Shown here in pieces: positions 18,073-25,598 of a stretch of 64,000 nt of DNA. The translations under genes were made by a program, and so were the position numbers. The stretch is from Paraburkholderia piptadeniae (lineage in GTDB: Bacteria > Pseudomonadota > Gammaproteobacteria > Burkholderiales > Burkholderiaceae). The first letter of the stretch is position 1; each line of letters opens with the position of its first letter. Under the pieces are notes generated by a model. The model did no database searches. It saw nothing but the letters and a program-made list of their open reading frames with translations, and was not told where the DNA came from. The stretch spans positions 1 through 64,000 of the forward strand of contig NZ_CYGY02000023.1 of the NCBI RefSeq assembly GCF_900007165.1, in the 5' to 3' direction.

Positions 18073-19080
18073 ATGAAAATCACTCGCACTATTTCGACAG
18101 TTGAAGTTCATACCGGCGGCGAGGCGTTCCGTATTGTTACGAGCGGACTTCCTCGCCTCCCCGGTGACACCATCGTGAAGCGTCGAACATGGCTGAAGGA
18201 AAACGCGGATGAGATTCGGACTGCATTGATGTTCGAACCGCGCGGTCATGCCGACATGTACGGTGGGTATCTGACAGAACCGATAAGCCCCACGGCCGAC
18301 TTCGGAATCATCTTCCTCCACAACGAGGGTTACAGCGACCACTGCGGACACGGGGTTATCGCGCTGTCTACCGCGGCTGTCGAATTAGGCTGGGTTCAGC
18401 GCAAGATTCCTGAGACGCGCATCGGCATCGACGCTCCATGTGGCTTCATCGAGGCGTTTGTGCAATGGGACGGTGAACACGCCGGCAACGTTCGCTTCGT
18501 GAACGTCCCGTCGTTCATCTGGAAACGAGACGTGACTGTCGAGACGCCGTCCTTTGGCACGGTGAAGGGCGACATCGCTTTCGGAGGCGCCTTCTACTTC
18601 TACACCGACGGTCAACCGCATGACCTCGAAGTTCGCGAGTCGTCTGTCGAAGAACTCATTCGGTTCGGCGCCGAGGTTAAGGAAGCTGCAAACAAGGCTT
18701 ATCCGGTTGAGCATCCTGACATCCCGGAAATCAATCACATTTACGGGACTATCATTGCCAACGCACCTCGGCACGAAGGCTCGACACAAGCCAACTGCTG
18801 CGTGTTCGCGGACCGTGAAGTGGACCGCTCACCGACTGGCTCCGGTACGGGTGGACGCGTCGCTCAGTTGTATCTGCGCGGTGAACTGGGCAAAGACGAG
18901 ACCCTTGTGAATGAGTCCATCATCGGCACTGTCTTTAAAGGACGTGTGCTGAGCGAGACGACGGTCGGCGACTTCAAGGCCGTCATCCCTGAGGTCCAAG
19001 GCAACGCATATGTTTGCGGTTTCGCAACCTGGATTGTGGACGAGCGTGACCCGCTGACCTACGGCTTCCTCGTCCGATAA
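18073..19080 (+). CDS. Proline racemase family, probable trans-3-hydroxy-L-proline dehydratase
   Basis: This 335-aa protein has the proline racemase fold. The first catalytic Cys is present (about residue 91, in SDHCGHGVIAL), but the second position is Thr (about 255, in DRSPTGSGT) rather than Cys. In this family Cys/Cys marks proline racemases and 4-hydroxyproline epimerases, whereas Cys/Thr marks trans-3-hydroxy-L-proline dehydratases, which make delta-1-pyrroline-2-carboxylate. The reductase gene at 7.3 kb (frameshifted) and PutA would complete the route to glutamate. It is in an operon with a periplasmic binding protein and ends at a strong terminator. The family is certain; the reaction is inferred from the active-site pair and the context. 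Confidence 0.88.
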   Translation: MKITRTISTVEVHTGGEAFRIVTSGLPRLPGDTIVKRRTWLKENADEIRTALMFEPRGHADMYGGYLTEPISPTADFGIIFLHNEGYSDHCGHGVIALSTAAVELGWVQRKIPETRIGIDAPCGFIEAFVQWDGEHAGNVRFVNVPSFIWKRDVTVETPSFGTVKGDIAFGGAFYFYTDGQPHDLEVRESSVEELIRFGAEVKEAANKAYPVEHPDIPEINHIYGTIIANAPRHEGSTQANCCVFADREVDRSPTGSGTGGRVAQLYLRGELGKDETLVNESIIGTVFKGRVLSETTVGDFKAVIPEVQGNAYVCGFATWIVDERDPLTYGFLVR

Positions 19081-19102
19081 CCGGCTCCTTGTAGTACCTT
19101 GT

Positions 19103-19139
19103 AGCGCGGAACGCTGTGACCCAGCGTCCGCGCTTTTTT
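19103..19139 (+). terminator. Rho-independent terminator after dehydratase
   Basis: AGCGCGGAACGCTG pairs with CAGCGTCCGCGCT (one bulged base), followed by six T residues. It lies 23 bases after the stop codon of the dehydratase. Confidence 0.85.
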
Positions 19140-19251
19140 CTCGCGATTCGGGAACGCAGACATCGGTATTCGCTCTCTGACGGCAACCAGTCGAAACACC
19201 GTCCAGGATGGTGAAGAGACCGAACGTCCCCACTGCGAAATCGGAGCAAAC

Positions 19252-19869
19252 ATGGACACACAGGCACAGCGAGCCCATGAGCCGGAGCCACTGGCTGCCG
19301 TTTTTGACAAGATTTGGGACCACTTGTATGCAGGCGCTAACGCCCGACAAGAACGCTCGGCATACACGATGATGCAGCTTGCGACCATTGGTCGTGACGG
19401 ATTGCCGAAGCTCCGTACCGTTGTGCTGCGCAGGGCGGTCAAAGAGCGGGCGCTGCTCACCTTTCACACGGACCTGCGTTCAGAAAAGGTACGTGAGATT
19501 GAGCGCCAGCCGCACGTCGCACTGCTTTCAAGTGATGTTCAAGCAGGCATCCAGATACGACTCGAAGGCGTTGCGTGTCCCGTCGCGGATGAAAACGCCA
19601 GGATGACAGTGTGGAACTCCAGTCGTCCAGGGACCTTAATTCTTTACCAGGCGCCGTTGGTTCCCGGCTCGCCGATAGCAGCTCCGTCCGACGCGACGCC
19701 GTCTCCCGATGACGCCGCGTCAACGCACACGGCTGGCTTCAGGAACTTCTGCTTGATGGACGTCGGAATTCAAAGGATTGGTTACCTGGATGTATCGGGA
19801 GTGGTGCATAACCGAGCGCAGTTCTGCCTCGAAGGTGGCCATTGGTGTGGTCAATGGGTCGCGCCCTGA
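19252..19869 (+). CDS. Pyridoxamine 5'-phosphate oxidase-like FMN-binding protein
   Basis: This 205-aa split-barrel flavoprotein resembles pyridoxamine phosphate oxidases. It has MMQLATIGRDGLPKLRTVVLRR (FMN-contacting strands, about 41-62), LLTFHTDLRSEKVREIERQP and the C-terminal RIGYLDVSG region. It lacks the complete PdxH C-terminal signature, so it is probably a PdxH-like oxidoreductase, not the vitamin B6 enzyme. GGAG precedes the start at suitable spacing. It is the last conventional metabolic gene before the island array begins. Confidence 0.75.
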   Translation: MDTQAQRAHEPEPLAAVFDKIWDHLYAGANARQERSAYTMMQLATIGRDGLPKLRTVVLRRAVKERALLTFHTDLRSEKVREIERQPHVALLSSDVQAGIQIRLEGVACPVADENARMTVWNSSRPGTLILYQAPLVPGSPIAAPSDATPSPDDAASTHTAGFRNFCLMDVGIQRIGYLDVSGVVHNRAQFCLEGGHWCGQWVAP

Positions 19870-20036
19870 CCTCTTCGCCAGAGCGTCGTCATCATCTTAT
19901 GCCCAGACATGCCGTCGCTTTCGGCGAGCTCAAAGCGGACGTCGCGGTCGTGATGTTTTTCGACATCGATGCCGAAGACACTGCCACCCTCCACCAGCCG
20001 GTGGAGGAAGTACGCATGACCCGGCAGTGCGCTGCT

Positions 20037-20232
20037 TCACGGGTACATCCCCGCTTCCTGCGATATGCACGCCAGCTCCCGCAACGCCCTGCGCGCAATT
20101 CTCTGACGCTTGCGGCAGTACGCTTCGGCGTTTGCGCGCAACACGTATCTCGGCACACCGACGATGTACACTGGCCGCAGGACGTGTTTGCGCAGTAGCC
20201 GCCGCGCGACATAGCCGCGGCTGACGTGTTGC
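20037..20232 (-). pseudogene. Decayed excisionase-like HTH gene (third array copy)
   Basis: In-frame minus-strand sequence encodes GYVARRLLRKHVLRPVYIV followed by RYVLRANAEAYCRKRQRI and a tail ending MYP, unmistakably the same protein as the HTH genes at 21307-21585 and 22568-22840. The N-terminal half of the HTH is gone: a TAG stop lies immediately before the recognition helix region, and no start is available. A further open stretch (about 19860-20036, same frame after the stop) may be another gene remnant. This is the oldest-looking unit of the array. Confidence 0.7.
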
Positions 20233-20407
20233 TATGGAGAGCAAATCCTCGCTCGGACGTGCCGATTTCAAGTCGGCCTACTCCTTAGCGCTGCTGGGCA
20301 CCTACTGCAATGTGCACTCGGTCTCCGTGTTCATGAAAGGTCGTAGCCACGAGACCCTCACAGTTATGACCGATTGCTGCGTTCATGTCGCCAGCTTCAT
20401 ATGCATG

Positions 20408-20866
20408 TTAGTCATTGACGTTCTCTTTCTCATCGCGGTCGGGACCACCGCCTCGTGCATGACGGGCTCGCTCGTATATCACGACTCTGTTTTCAACTTG
20501 AATTCTTCGCGTAATCCGCCGCCGGGCGGTGCTCACCACTGGAAGCATCGGAATTTGTGTCGATTGGCCTGAGTTGTATTCGCGAGCAAGCATGCCTGGT
20601 TCAACATCGACTTTCAGTTTGCGAAAGATTTCAGCGGCGATGTTCTCCAATGTGCCGGCCGGCTTCAGGCTTCCCGTAAATTTGTTGGGCCGGGTCTTGA
20701 CGTACACCCCTAAACTTACGCGTACAAGAGTACCTGCGTCGACAAGTCTTCGCAAAACGCGAGTGAGCTGAGAGCGGCTTCCCAAGTGCTTGAGTTCGGA
20801 ACGTAGAATCACGATGCTCCGCTCTTGAACAACAAAGCGTCGAACGCGGCCCTCCAAAAGATTCAT
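20408..20866 (-). CDS. DUF6088/AbiEi-like winged-helix protein, copy 1
   Basis: This 152-aa protein has an N-terminal winged helix (about 1-60; SIVILRSELKHLG, LRRLVDAGTLVRVSLGVYVK) followed by a conserved block with REYNSGQSTQIPM and STARRRITRRIQV. Two further paralogues lie at 21777-22175 and 26053-26469, matching throughout these blocks. The plan matches DUF6088/AbiEi-type antitoxin-like proteins, which autoregulate toxin-antitoxin or phage-resistance loci. No AbiEii nucleotidyltransferase partner was found here. It has a longer, charged tail (RGGGPDRDEKENVND) than the paralogues. The 231 bp upstream hold no convincing gene. Confidence 0.7.
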   Translation of the reverse strand: MNLLEGRVRRFVVQERSIVILRSELKHLGSRSQLTRVLRRLVDAGTLVRVSLGVYVKTRPNKFTGSLKPAGTLENIAAEIFRKLKVDVEPGMLAREYNSGQSTQIPMLPVVSTARRRITRRIQVENRVVIYERARHARGGGPDRDEKENVND

Positions 20867-21097
20867 GTCGAATTTCTCGTAGATACGTTATCGCTCCACA
20901 AGCCAGCGATACGCCACGCCTGAACAGCGCCAACGCGCGCGTATCACAGCCATCCGCGTTCCACTGGAATAAACTTGACGAGGACCTTGGCATCAGGGGT
21001 TACTGCGCGCGGATTTTGCGCGCGAGCTAATGCGCGATGCCATGTCAATAACAAAGTCTGTGATGAAAGAACCGGCATGCGAAGCGCAGCGCGATAG

Positions 21098-21307
21098 TCA
21101 CTCGTACCACTTTGCGTCCGACCTTGACCAAACACTTGGCAGCACGGCAGCAGATAGGTCGATGTCGCTGGGCTCGGGGAAGTGCTTCAGCAGCGACGTC
21201 GCACGGCGTCGCAGCGTGTCCGCATCTATCTGCTCTCCCATTGAAAGCTCCCGGAGCAAATCGCGTGTCCGAAGTACAGCTCGCGTATGCTCGAAAGGAA
21301 TTGTCAT
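21098..21307 (-). CDS. BPSL0761-like small protein, copy 1
   Basis: This 69-aa protein matches a small family common in Burkholderia (BPSL0761-like): TRAVLRTRDLLREL near the N-terminus, then LRRRATSLLKHFP and VLPSVW. It is a close paralogue of 22875-23087. AGGAGG lies five bases before the ATG, which overlaps the stop of the upstream HTH gene by one base (TGATG), so the two are translationally coupled. The function is unknown; the constant pairing with an HTH protein suggests a two-gene regulatory or toxin-antitoxin-like unit. Confidence 0.7.
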   Translation of the reverse strand: MTIPFEHTRAVLRTRDLLRELSMGEQIDADTLRRRATSLLKHFPEPSDIDLSAAVLPSVWSRSDAKWYE

Positions 21308-21585
21308 CAAAGCCTCCTATGGCATTTTGAAATTGCATCAGAGTACAATCCGGCTGCTTGCGATACGCGCGCCAGCTCCCGCAGCGCTCTGTGCGCAATC
21401 CTCTTTCGCTTGCGGCAATACGCTTCGGCTTTCGCGCGCAGCACGTATCTCCGGCCACCAACGACGATGACTGGTCGCAGAATATGCTTGCGCAGCAATT
21501 TCCGCATGACATAGCCACTGCTCACGTTTAGCAGTCGCGCGACCTCGGCGACTGACATCAAATTGCGTTTGCATTGTCCCTGCAT
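21307..21585 (-). CDS. Excisionase/MerR-like HTH protein, copy 1
   Basis: This 92-aa protein is built around MSVAEVARLLNVSSGYVMRK, a HTH_17/excisionase-type DNA-binding motif, followed by a wing-like RRYVLRAKAEAYCRKRKRI and a helical tail. The paralogue at 22568-22840 aligns over the whole motif and shares a similar 9-10 residue lead, which supports the start chosen at 21585. It is coupled to the BPSL0761-like gene by a one-base overlap. It is likely a repressor for its own unit. About 190 bp upstream separate it from the previous unit. Confidence 0.72.
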   Translation of the reverse strand: MQGQCKRNLMSVAEVARLLNVSSGYVMRKLLRKHILRPVIVVGGRRYVLRAKAEAYCRKRKRIAHRALRELARVSQAAGLYSDAISKCHRRL

Positions 21586-21776
21586 TCGACATCACCGTCG
21601 ACATTGACGATTTCAGCAATACCGAACCTATCGATACTGCGCCGCGGCTTGCTCGCGGTAGCTCTCAGTTCGTTGTTTGCTTCCGAGATGGTCGTGTAGC
21701 AAAACGCGCGGTTATTTTTCAAACCAGTGTTCGAACTCCGTCCGGTTTCGGTTACAGGCTTTACTATCGGCAACTA

Positions 21777-22175
21777 TTAACGCTCGTATTTTATGGTTCG
21801 GCTCCCGACCTGAATCTTTCGGCTTATCCGGCGCTTGCCCGTGCTTACGACTCGGTCCATGGGAATCTGAGTTGTACGTCCCTCGTTGTACTCGCGTGCG
21901 AGCCGGCCTGGCGAAACCTCGATACGCAGCTTCCGAAACGTCTCCGCGGCAATGGCTTCAAACGTCGCCGCCGGTGCCAACCCTCCTGTGAACCGATTCG
22001 TGCGAGTTTTGGCGTACACGCCTTTGCTTACGCGCACCAGCCTCCCATCCGCCACAAGTTTTGCAAGTACCCGGCCCACCTGCGCGACGCTACCCATCGA
22101 TGCGACCTCCGAGCGCAAGACTACGACGCCCTTGCGCCGTCGAATCGAGCGGACGATTTTGTCTTGAAGTCGCAC
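21777..22175 (-). CDS. DUF6088/AbiEi-like winged-helix protein, copy 2
   Basis: This 132-aa protein begins at a GTG five bases after the stop of the preceding gene; that start aligns with the N-termini of the paralogues. It has the winged-helix segment (VVVLRSEVASMGSVAQVGRV, then LVRVSKGVYAKTR) and the conserved REYNEGRTTQIPM and STGKRRISRKIQV blocks. It is the last gene of the long overlapping minus-strand operon. It may be an antitoxin-like DNA-binding protein, with no recognised toxin partner; see the paralogues at 20408-20866 and 26053-26469. Confidence 0.7.
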   Translation of the reverse strand: MRLQDKIVRSIRRRKGVVVLRSEVASMGSVAQVGRVLAKLVADGRLVRVSKGVYAKTRTNRFTGGLAPAATFEAIAAETFRKLRIEVSPGRLAREYNEGRTTQIPMDRVVSTGKRRISRKIQVGSRTIKYER

Positions 22176-22179
22176 GGCG

Positions 22180-22578
22180 CTACAGCTGCGTGAGAACTTT
22201 GCGAACAATCGCCGCGACGTCGTCGTCATCGTTAACGTCCACCGTGGCTGTGTGCGCATATAACGGGGGTTCGCCGACGATGGTCGCGACTGCGTGCCTC
22301 TCGTCAATGCCGATGTCCAGCCGGAGGACCGGCTTGACGCCAGTGCCGGTTCCGCGGCCAACAAACACTGTTAGGTGCTTCCCCGCCGCTCGCGGCGTGC
22401 TGTATTTGTCTGCACACAGTTCCAGCACCTTCAACGCTTCCTCAAGCGCTGAGAAAGGTGGGCGGCCGTACGGGACGACACTGCCCTCGAGGTCAAACAG
22501 GTGCGCGAGCGAATCCAGGCTCCCGGTGTATTTGCCGTCATATGCCGCTATGGTCAAAACGGTTCCTTCACTCGTCAT
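22180..22578 (-). CDS. Unknown array protein, family A copy 1
   Basis: This 132-aa protein has no recognised domain. It is paralogous to 25114-25509: both start with a short hydrophobic strand (VLTIAAYDGK / LTIAIYDRDD), share LEEALKVLELCADKYSTP-type helix sequence and end with DVNDDDDVAAIV-type residues before a C-terminal helix. The pattern (beta-rich, acidic, helix with a single Cys) looks like a compact alpha/beta protein. The start at 22578 lies within the end of the HTH gene, overlapping it by 11 bases, so expression is coupled. The function is unknown. Confidence 0.65.
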   Translation of the reverse strand: MTSEGTVLTIAAYDGKYTGSLDSLAHLFDLEGSVVPYGRPPFSALEEALKVLELCADKYSTPRAAGKHLTVFVGRGTGTGVKPVLRLDIGIDERHAVATIVGEPPLYAHTATVDVNDDDDVAAIVRKVLTQL

Positions 22579-22840
22579 CGTTTTTGTCCCCAAGCTCATA
22601 CGCCCCCGCCTCCTGCTGCACGCGTGTCATTTCTCGCAGCGCCGTGTTTCCAATCCGCTGCCGGTCCCGGTGATACGCCTCCGCGTTCGCTCGGAGAACG
22701 TGCTTTTTTCCGTCAACAGCAATCACTTCGCCGAGACGGCTCTCGTGCATGAGCCTGGTCACATAGCAGCGGCTGACGTTCAGCAGCCGCGCAACCTCGG
22801 CTACCGTCATCAGGTCGCTATTGGCGGTAGCTCTCGGCAT
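22568..22840 (-). CDS. Excisionase/MerR-like HTH protein, copy 2
   Basis: This 90-aa protein contains MTVAEVARLLNVSRCYVTRL, a classic HTH_17 motif, then KKHVLRANAEAYHRDRQRI and a C-terminal helix with an acidic end. The start at 22840 is preferred because the ten-residue lead parallels that of the paralogue at 21585; longer readings run into the upstream gene. Gene order here (BPSL0761-like, then HTH) is the reverse of that in copy 1, so the units have been shuffled rather than simply duplicated in tandem. Confidence 0.72.
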   Translation of the reverse strand: MPRATANSDLMTVAEVARLLNVSRCYVTRLMHESRLGEVIAVDGKKHVLRANAEAYHRDRQRIGNTALREMTRVQQEAGAYELGDKNDDE

Positions 22841-22874
22841 GGTCACCAACCCGGAAGGGTTTGCACACGGTGCA

Positions 22875-23087
22875 TCAGCCTGCGCGTCCCTTTGTAAATG
22901 ACGGTGCCCACACCGCGGGCAAAGCGGCTGCTGAGGCATCCATATCCGCCGCGACGGGGAAGTGCTTCAGTAGCGCTTTGGCGCGACGGCGCAAGGCATC
23001 CACGTTGTCGCTCTCGCCGAACGCGAGTTCTTTTAGCAGCTCGCGCGTACGTAGCACCGCTTGTGTGCGCTCGTAGGGTACAGTCAT
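22875..23087 (-). CDS. BPSL0761-like small protein, copy 2
   Basis: This 70-aa protein is a close paralogue of 21098-21307: MTVPYERTQAVLRTRELLKE, then LRRRAKALLKHFPVAAD and LPAVW. Three consecutive ATG codons occur (23085-23093); the last is best spaced from GAGGG, and the first overlaps the stop of the HAD gene. It is part of the long minus-strand operon. The family is recognised from Burkholderia genomes; the function is unknown. Confidence 0.7.
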   Translation of the reverse strand: MTVPYERTQAVLRTRELLKELAFGESDNVDALRRRAKALLKHFPVAADMDASAAALPAVWAPSFTKGRAG

Positions 23088-23089
23088 CA

Positions 23090-23503
23090 TCATTCCCTCG
23101 ACATTGCTTCCAGTTTTGTTTTCAACTCTTCGAGGACGTGCGGCGCGCTGATGCCAAGCACCGGGTCCATTCGAGAGTGATACGTTGAACCAATCACTCT
23201 TGCCCGCAGCGCGGGTGTGAGCCTTCGCGATACGCGGCGTATGCTTCCGCGATACCGGCGCACCCATGACGTGCTCAACACAATGCTCACTTCAGGATAA
23301 GGCGCCAACGTTTCCTCGAGTAACGCGCAGTGCTCGAACAAAGCATGACCAGGGCAGTTGAAAAGTTGTGGGCCGTGTTTGCGATACAGATACACGCATT
23401 CGGGATGTGTTATTACCCCGTCAAAATCAAGGTAGAGGAGTTTGCCACCCGTCCGCCTAGGCGGTGGCACGTGAAGCGTCGGCCCCGGCAATCCTGTCAG
23501 CAT
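23090..23503 (-). CDS. HAD-like protein (Swiss Army Knife RNA-repair type HAD domain)
   Basis: This 137-aa minimal HAD-fold protein has motif I LYLDFDGVITH (about 23-33), with the nucleophile and acid/base Asp residues, and motif II VLSTSWVRRY, followed by VIGSTYHSR. No cap domain is present. This compact version corresponds to the HAD_SAK_2 type, which is found fused or near RNA-repair and conflict modules. It starts two bases after the preceding stop and overlaps the next start, so it is tightly embedded in the array operon. A phosphatase acting on nucleic acid ends is possible but unproven. Confidence 0.78.
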   Translation of the reverse strand: MLTGLPGPTLHVPPPRRTGGKLLYLDFDGVITHPECVYLYRKHGPQLFNCPGHALFEHCALLEETLAPYPEVSIVLSTSWVRRYRGSIRRVSRRLTPALRARVIGSTYHSRMDPVLGISAPHVLEELKTKLEAMSRE

Positions 23504-23505
23504 CG

Positions 23506-23961
23506 CTAACGTTGCCCATCAAGAAAGTCCGACCAATCATGCGCCCAGGCGCGGTCCATCGGGTCGGAGTCCTCGCTTATCAACGGCCTGCTGCCATTTG
23601 CAATATTTCTTCGAAAGAAAGTCCGTGCCGGCTCCGGAATTTCGCGCAGTCTTACGTATCGCCGGTTATCGCTTATGTAAACAGAAACCTGTGGCGGCAC
23701 CGGACGCGGCGGCAGCTTTTCCTTGCCACCATTTAGCGCAGCAGCAATGCAGCGCGCGACCAAGTCCCACACGCTTGCCGACCATCTGGGGTAGCTGCGC
23801 ACATGGGCCGTGTCACCGATGTTACCCAACAGGGCTTCGTGCAAATCCGCTTCGTAATCGGCGAGCGCACCGTCGCGAATACGCGCGATGTCGGCAGTTG
23901 CAATCACTCGCCGTGCAGACTCGCGGCCACCTGGCCACAGTTCAACAGTTACTCTAAGCAT
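23506..23961 (-). CDS. Conserved Burkholderia island protein, unknown function
   Basis: This 151-aa soluble protein is of a type often seen in Burkholderia accessory DNA. Visible features are an N-terminal beta segment (MLRVTVELWPGG), IATADIARIRDGALADYEAD, SVWDLVARCIAAAL and a C-terminal acidic segment with DPMDRAWAHDWSDFL. No catalytic motif was recognised. It lies two bases before the HAD gene, and the pair is probably co-expressed. Confidence 0.65.
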   Translation of the reverse strand: MLRVTVELWPGGRESARRVIATADIARIRDGALADYEADLHEALLGNIGDTAHVRSYPRWSASVWDLVARCIAAALNGGKEKLPPRPVPPQVSVYISDNRRYVRLREIPEPARTFFRRNIANGSRPLISEDSDPMDRAWAHDWSDFLDGQR

Positions 23962-24013
23962 TCTCGCCTCTCCTGCATCGTGTCATCGTGTCGTATGTAT
24001 CTGCATTGCGCAG

Positions 24014-25114
24014 TCAGCGCTTTCGAAAATGAGCTATGACCTTCTTTGCAACATCGACGACAGTCTGATGCTTGCCAACAGGCATCGTTTCGGCTTCACG
24101 TGGTCGGCCGGACGCAAATATCGTTCTTATGCGGATGTAGTCGTCCTTTGCGAGAATTTGCACGCAAGCTTCCGGTACCGGCCGCGTGTAGCCTGCAGAC
24201 TGGCGGGCTACGAACAAGGTGTGAGTTCTATATTCGGGATACGGACCGAGCGGCCATTCGTATCCATGTTCATGGATAGCCTTGGATGCTCTTGTCCACA
24301 AAGGTTTCCGCGGGTCAATCTCGGTTATTGCGGTGTACAGGGGCGTGACGTCTGCTGGCTCACTTTCGTGTTCCCCCTCGTACAGGGTGATGGAGGTTCG
24401 TGAGTATTGTGCGGCCCACGCCTCAGCGACTTCGCGGAGGCGCTTGTAATCACGGTCATCATCGAGCATGTGAAGGGGGATTTTGGCACCCAGTGCGCCG
24501 TGCGGTGACGACAAGAAATCATGACGGCTGCCTGCGGGCGCGGGCACGATGATTCTGCAAATTGCCTGCAGACGTTTTGCATTCAGTCTTGAGTCGGCGA
24601 GCAGAGCCGGGAAATAGTCGGTGCCATCGACGTCCAGCCCGAACAGTTCACCGTCTGCAAGCATGCGACCGAAACGCTTTTTGCTGATACCAAGGCGAGC
24701 ACAGAATTCGTCCGCCGACAGAAGCTGACCTTCAACGACCATGTGACGCCGTGTTTGCAAAGCTTGCTCACGAATACTGTCTTCGAGAGACGCCGTGTCG
24801 GATGCTGACTTCTCGACTCCAGAATTCTTCGCCTCGATGCTTCCCAATTGCGGCGACAGAATGACAACGTGTTCCGACCAGCTTTCATCAGTCGCGTCGT
24901 CGCAACCAAGGGTGTGGCCGTGACTCGCGGGATGATGGACATCTGTGGCGGTGCCATCGGCCTTGTGGTGTCGCTCGCAGGTCCACGGCTCTGCAATCAA
25001 GACCACGTCGTTGAGTTCTTCTGCCTCCGAGTAGTCGGCATAGTTCGGCAACAGCAAAACGACTGCCTCGGGCTCGGCGTCTTTGAGGCGCAAGAGGAGT
25101 TCAGCGACTTTCAT
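24014..25114 (-). CDS. Large array protein with possible HTH/MbcA-like middle, unknown
   Basis: This 366-aa protein appears modular. The N-terminal ~90 residues (VAELLLRLKDAEPEAVVLLL, then SEAEELNDVVLIAEPW) resemble a small stand-alone Burkholderia island protein. A middle segment (about 120-190) contains LSADEFCARLGISKKRFGRM and FGLDVDGTDYFPALL, suggesting an HTH plus an antitoxin-like fold. The C-terminal ~150 residues carry PLYTAITEIDPRKPLWTRA and RIRTIFASGRPR without a recognised family. It overlaps the upstream family-A gene (ATGA at 25114). No confident function. Confidence 0.6.
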   Translation of the reverse strand: MKVAELLLRLKDAEPEAVVLLLPNYADYSEAEELNDVVLIAEPWTCERHHKADGTATDVHHPASHGHTLGCDDATDESWSEHVVILSPQLGSIEAKNSGVEKSASDTASLEDSIREQALQTRRHMVVEGQLLSADEFCARLGISKKRFGRMLADGELFGLDVDGTDYFPALLADSRLNAKRLQAICRIIVPAPAGSRHDFLSSPHGALGAKIPLHMLDDDRDYKRLREVAEAWAAQYSRTSITLYEGEHESEPADVTPLYTAITEIDPRKPLWTRASKAIHEHGYEWPLGPYPEYRTHTLFVARQSAGYTRPVPEACVQILAKDDYIRIRTIFASGRPREAETMPVGKHQTVVDVAKKVIAHFRKR

Positions 25115-25509
25115 CACCAGCCCTTCGCAATCAGCTGCTTCACAATCTGCAGTACTATCGTTGCTGCGTCGTCATCCGGGTCAACGTGGACGCTCTCTAC
25201 GCCCACGCACTCACCATGCTCAAGCAACACGCTCGCATTCGTTCGTCCGTTTCGTGCAACCAAATCGATGCGCGCGACAAGCTCGGTACCACTGCGCCGC
25301 GAGCGCTTGATTAACACAGTGAAGCAGTCCGTCGGCGGCGTTGGCGTGCTGTACTTGTCGAGACACATCTCCAAAACTTTGCACACCTCCTCAAGAAGGC
25401 TTAACCGTTGCCCATCATGGCGCACGACGCAGCCCTCGACCTCGCAGAGAGGTTCGTGTGAAGGATTGCCGCCCAAGTCGTCTCTGTCGTAAATCGCGAT
25501 TGTCAGCAT
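25114..25509 (-). CDS. Unknown array protein, family A copy 2
   Basis: This 131-aa protein is a paralogue of 22180-22578 (shared LTIA.YD start, LEEVCKVLEMCLDKYSTP helix, D-rich DVxPDDDAATIV-type end). GGAAGGG lies just upstream of the ATG at 25509; a longer open frame extends far upstream but out of register with any homologous sequence. Its stop overlaps the start of the next gene. Having two copies in one array, each next to an HTH-containing gene, suggests a fixed partner role. The function is unknown. Confidence 0.65.
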   Translation of the reverse strand: MLTIAIYDRDDLGGNPSHEPLCEVEGCVVRHDGQRLSLLEEVCKVLEMCLDKYSTPTPPTDCFTVLIKRSRRSGTELVARIDLVARNGRTNASVLLEHGECVGVESVHVDPDDDAATIVLQIVKQLIAKGW

Positions 25510-25598
25510 GGCCCTTCCGGCGAACGATATTTGAAAACGGACTTCCTTCTGCTTTGGCCAATTGGCAGGGCAATGCACCTCTTCCTCGCGCTGAATGC

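Noticed and set aside
19842..20198. Plus-strand frame overlapping the decayed HTH gene
   Set aside because: The minus-strand sequence shows clear homology to the HTH paralogues, so the plus-strand frame is a shadow.
20944..21135. Short minus-strand frame between array genes
   Set aside because: It has no ribosome site of note and no similarity to the other array proteins; kept as non-coding.
22173..22364. Longer N-terminal reading of the DUF6088-like protein copy 2
   Set aside because: The extra residues run over the preceding family-A gene in another frame and do not align with the two paralogues; the GTG at 22175 does.
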